A stretch of DNA of 36,938 nucleotides from Phycisphaerae bacterium. GTDB taxonomy: Bacteria; Planctomycetota; Phycisphaerae; Phycisphaerales; SM1A02. How positions within the stretch are numbered: position 1 is the first letter of the stretch; each line of letters opens with the position of its first letter. A program made the translations under genes and the position numbers. This document shows, piece by piece, positions 36,823 through 36,938 of the stretch. The stretch is taken from NCBI GenBank assembly GCA_016795035.1, contig JAEUIT010000063.1:1-36938 (forward strand). Reading direction: 5' to 3'. The notes beneath the pieces are model-generated. The model ran no database searches and had not been told where the DNA came from. It saw nothing but the letters and a program-made list of their open reading frames with translations.

Positions 36823-36938
36823 ATGCTCCCCACCTACTCGCGCCGGCTCTTCCTTCATCGCGGCATCACGCTCGCGTCCCTGTGCGCGACGGTGCCCGCC
36901 TTCATCCAGCGCTCGGCGCTTGGCATGCTCGCACCGCA
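36823..36938 (+). CDS. DUF1501 family protein (5' part only)
   Basis: Only the first 38 codons are present before the window ends. LPTYSRRLFLHRGITLASL has a twin-arginine pattern (SRRLFL) followed by a weakly hydrophobic stretch, as in the Tat signal of DUF1501 proteins. Its position after DUF1800 supports the call. It would be exported folded across the inner membrane. The start is read as the ATG at 36823 after the pyrimidine tract. Confidence 0.75.
   Translation, partial: MLPTYSRRLFLHRGITLASLCATVPAFIQRSALGMLAP

Overview
This is a GC-rich, gene-dense bacterial chromosome segment. It most resembles the Planctomycetota, probably the Phycisphaerae. The grounds are the DUF1800/DUF1501 pair at the right end, membrane proteins with CPxCG-type zinc ribbons, a RecA with a long Ser/Pro-rich N-terminal extension, and mostly unlinked housekeeping genes. 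This placement is an inference; there is no 16S gene in the window. I see no phage, insertion sequence, CRISPR array or known defence locus.

Layout. 1-5.5 kb: three tandem minus-strand copies of a large zinc-ribbon membrane protein, the left copy cut by the window edge. 5.6-8.4 kb: a DUF2314 protein, a tiny zinc-ribbon membrane protein and a glycosyltransferase-methyltransferase fusion. 8.4-10.3 kb: mostly non-coding, holding a 33-unit array of 13-bp repeats and a tRNA-Leu(CAG). 10.3-13.4 kb: recA with a long upstream region, then a UDP-glucuronate decarboxylase-like gene. 13.4-22 kb: anmK, then a phosphate regulon phoB-phoR-pstS-pstC-pstA-pstB-phoU with 11-bp Pho-box-like direct repeats before phoB and pstS and a terminator-like hairpin between pstS and pstC. 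22-27.7 kb: a membrane protein, rnc, rpmH, a shikimate kinase, a PilZ protein, ilvC and uppP. 27.7-32.4 kb: a CYTH protein, a membrane-anchored protein, ligA, an FmdB-like protein that has lost its cysteines, and a TIM-barrel isomerase, punctuated by heptanucleotide repeat arrays. 32.6 kb to the end: a DUF4442 hotdog protein, a beta-carbonic-anhydrase-like protein, a polytopic membrane protein, DUF1800 and the start of a DUF1501 gene.

The most striking signal is not a gene. A 12-bp word, TGCAACGNNGAG (usually with C before it), occurs 21 times on both strands, in coding and non-coding DNA. From base composition I estimate about 0.1 occurrences by chance. Its density, two-part form and scatter recall the DNA uptake sequences of Neisseria and Pasteurellaceae, but the function is unknown. 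Other patterns are a recurrent TANNNT -10 element placed 7-9 bases before several start codons, which implies leaderless mRNAs; dispersed 7-bp tandem repeats that have extended the 3' ends of two genes; and two equally good translation starts in recA.
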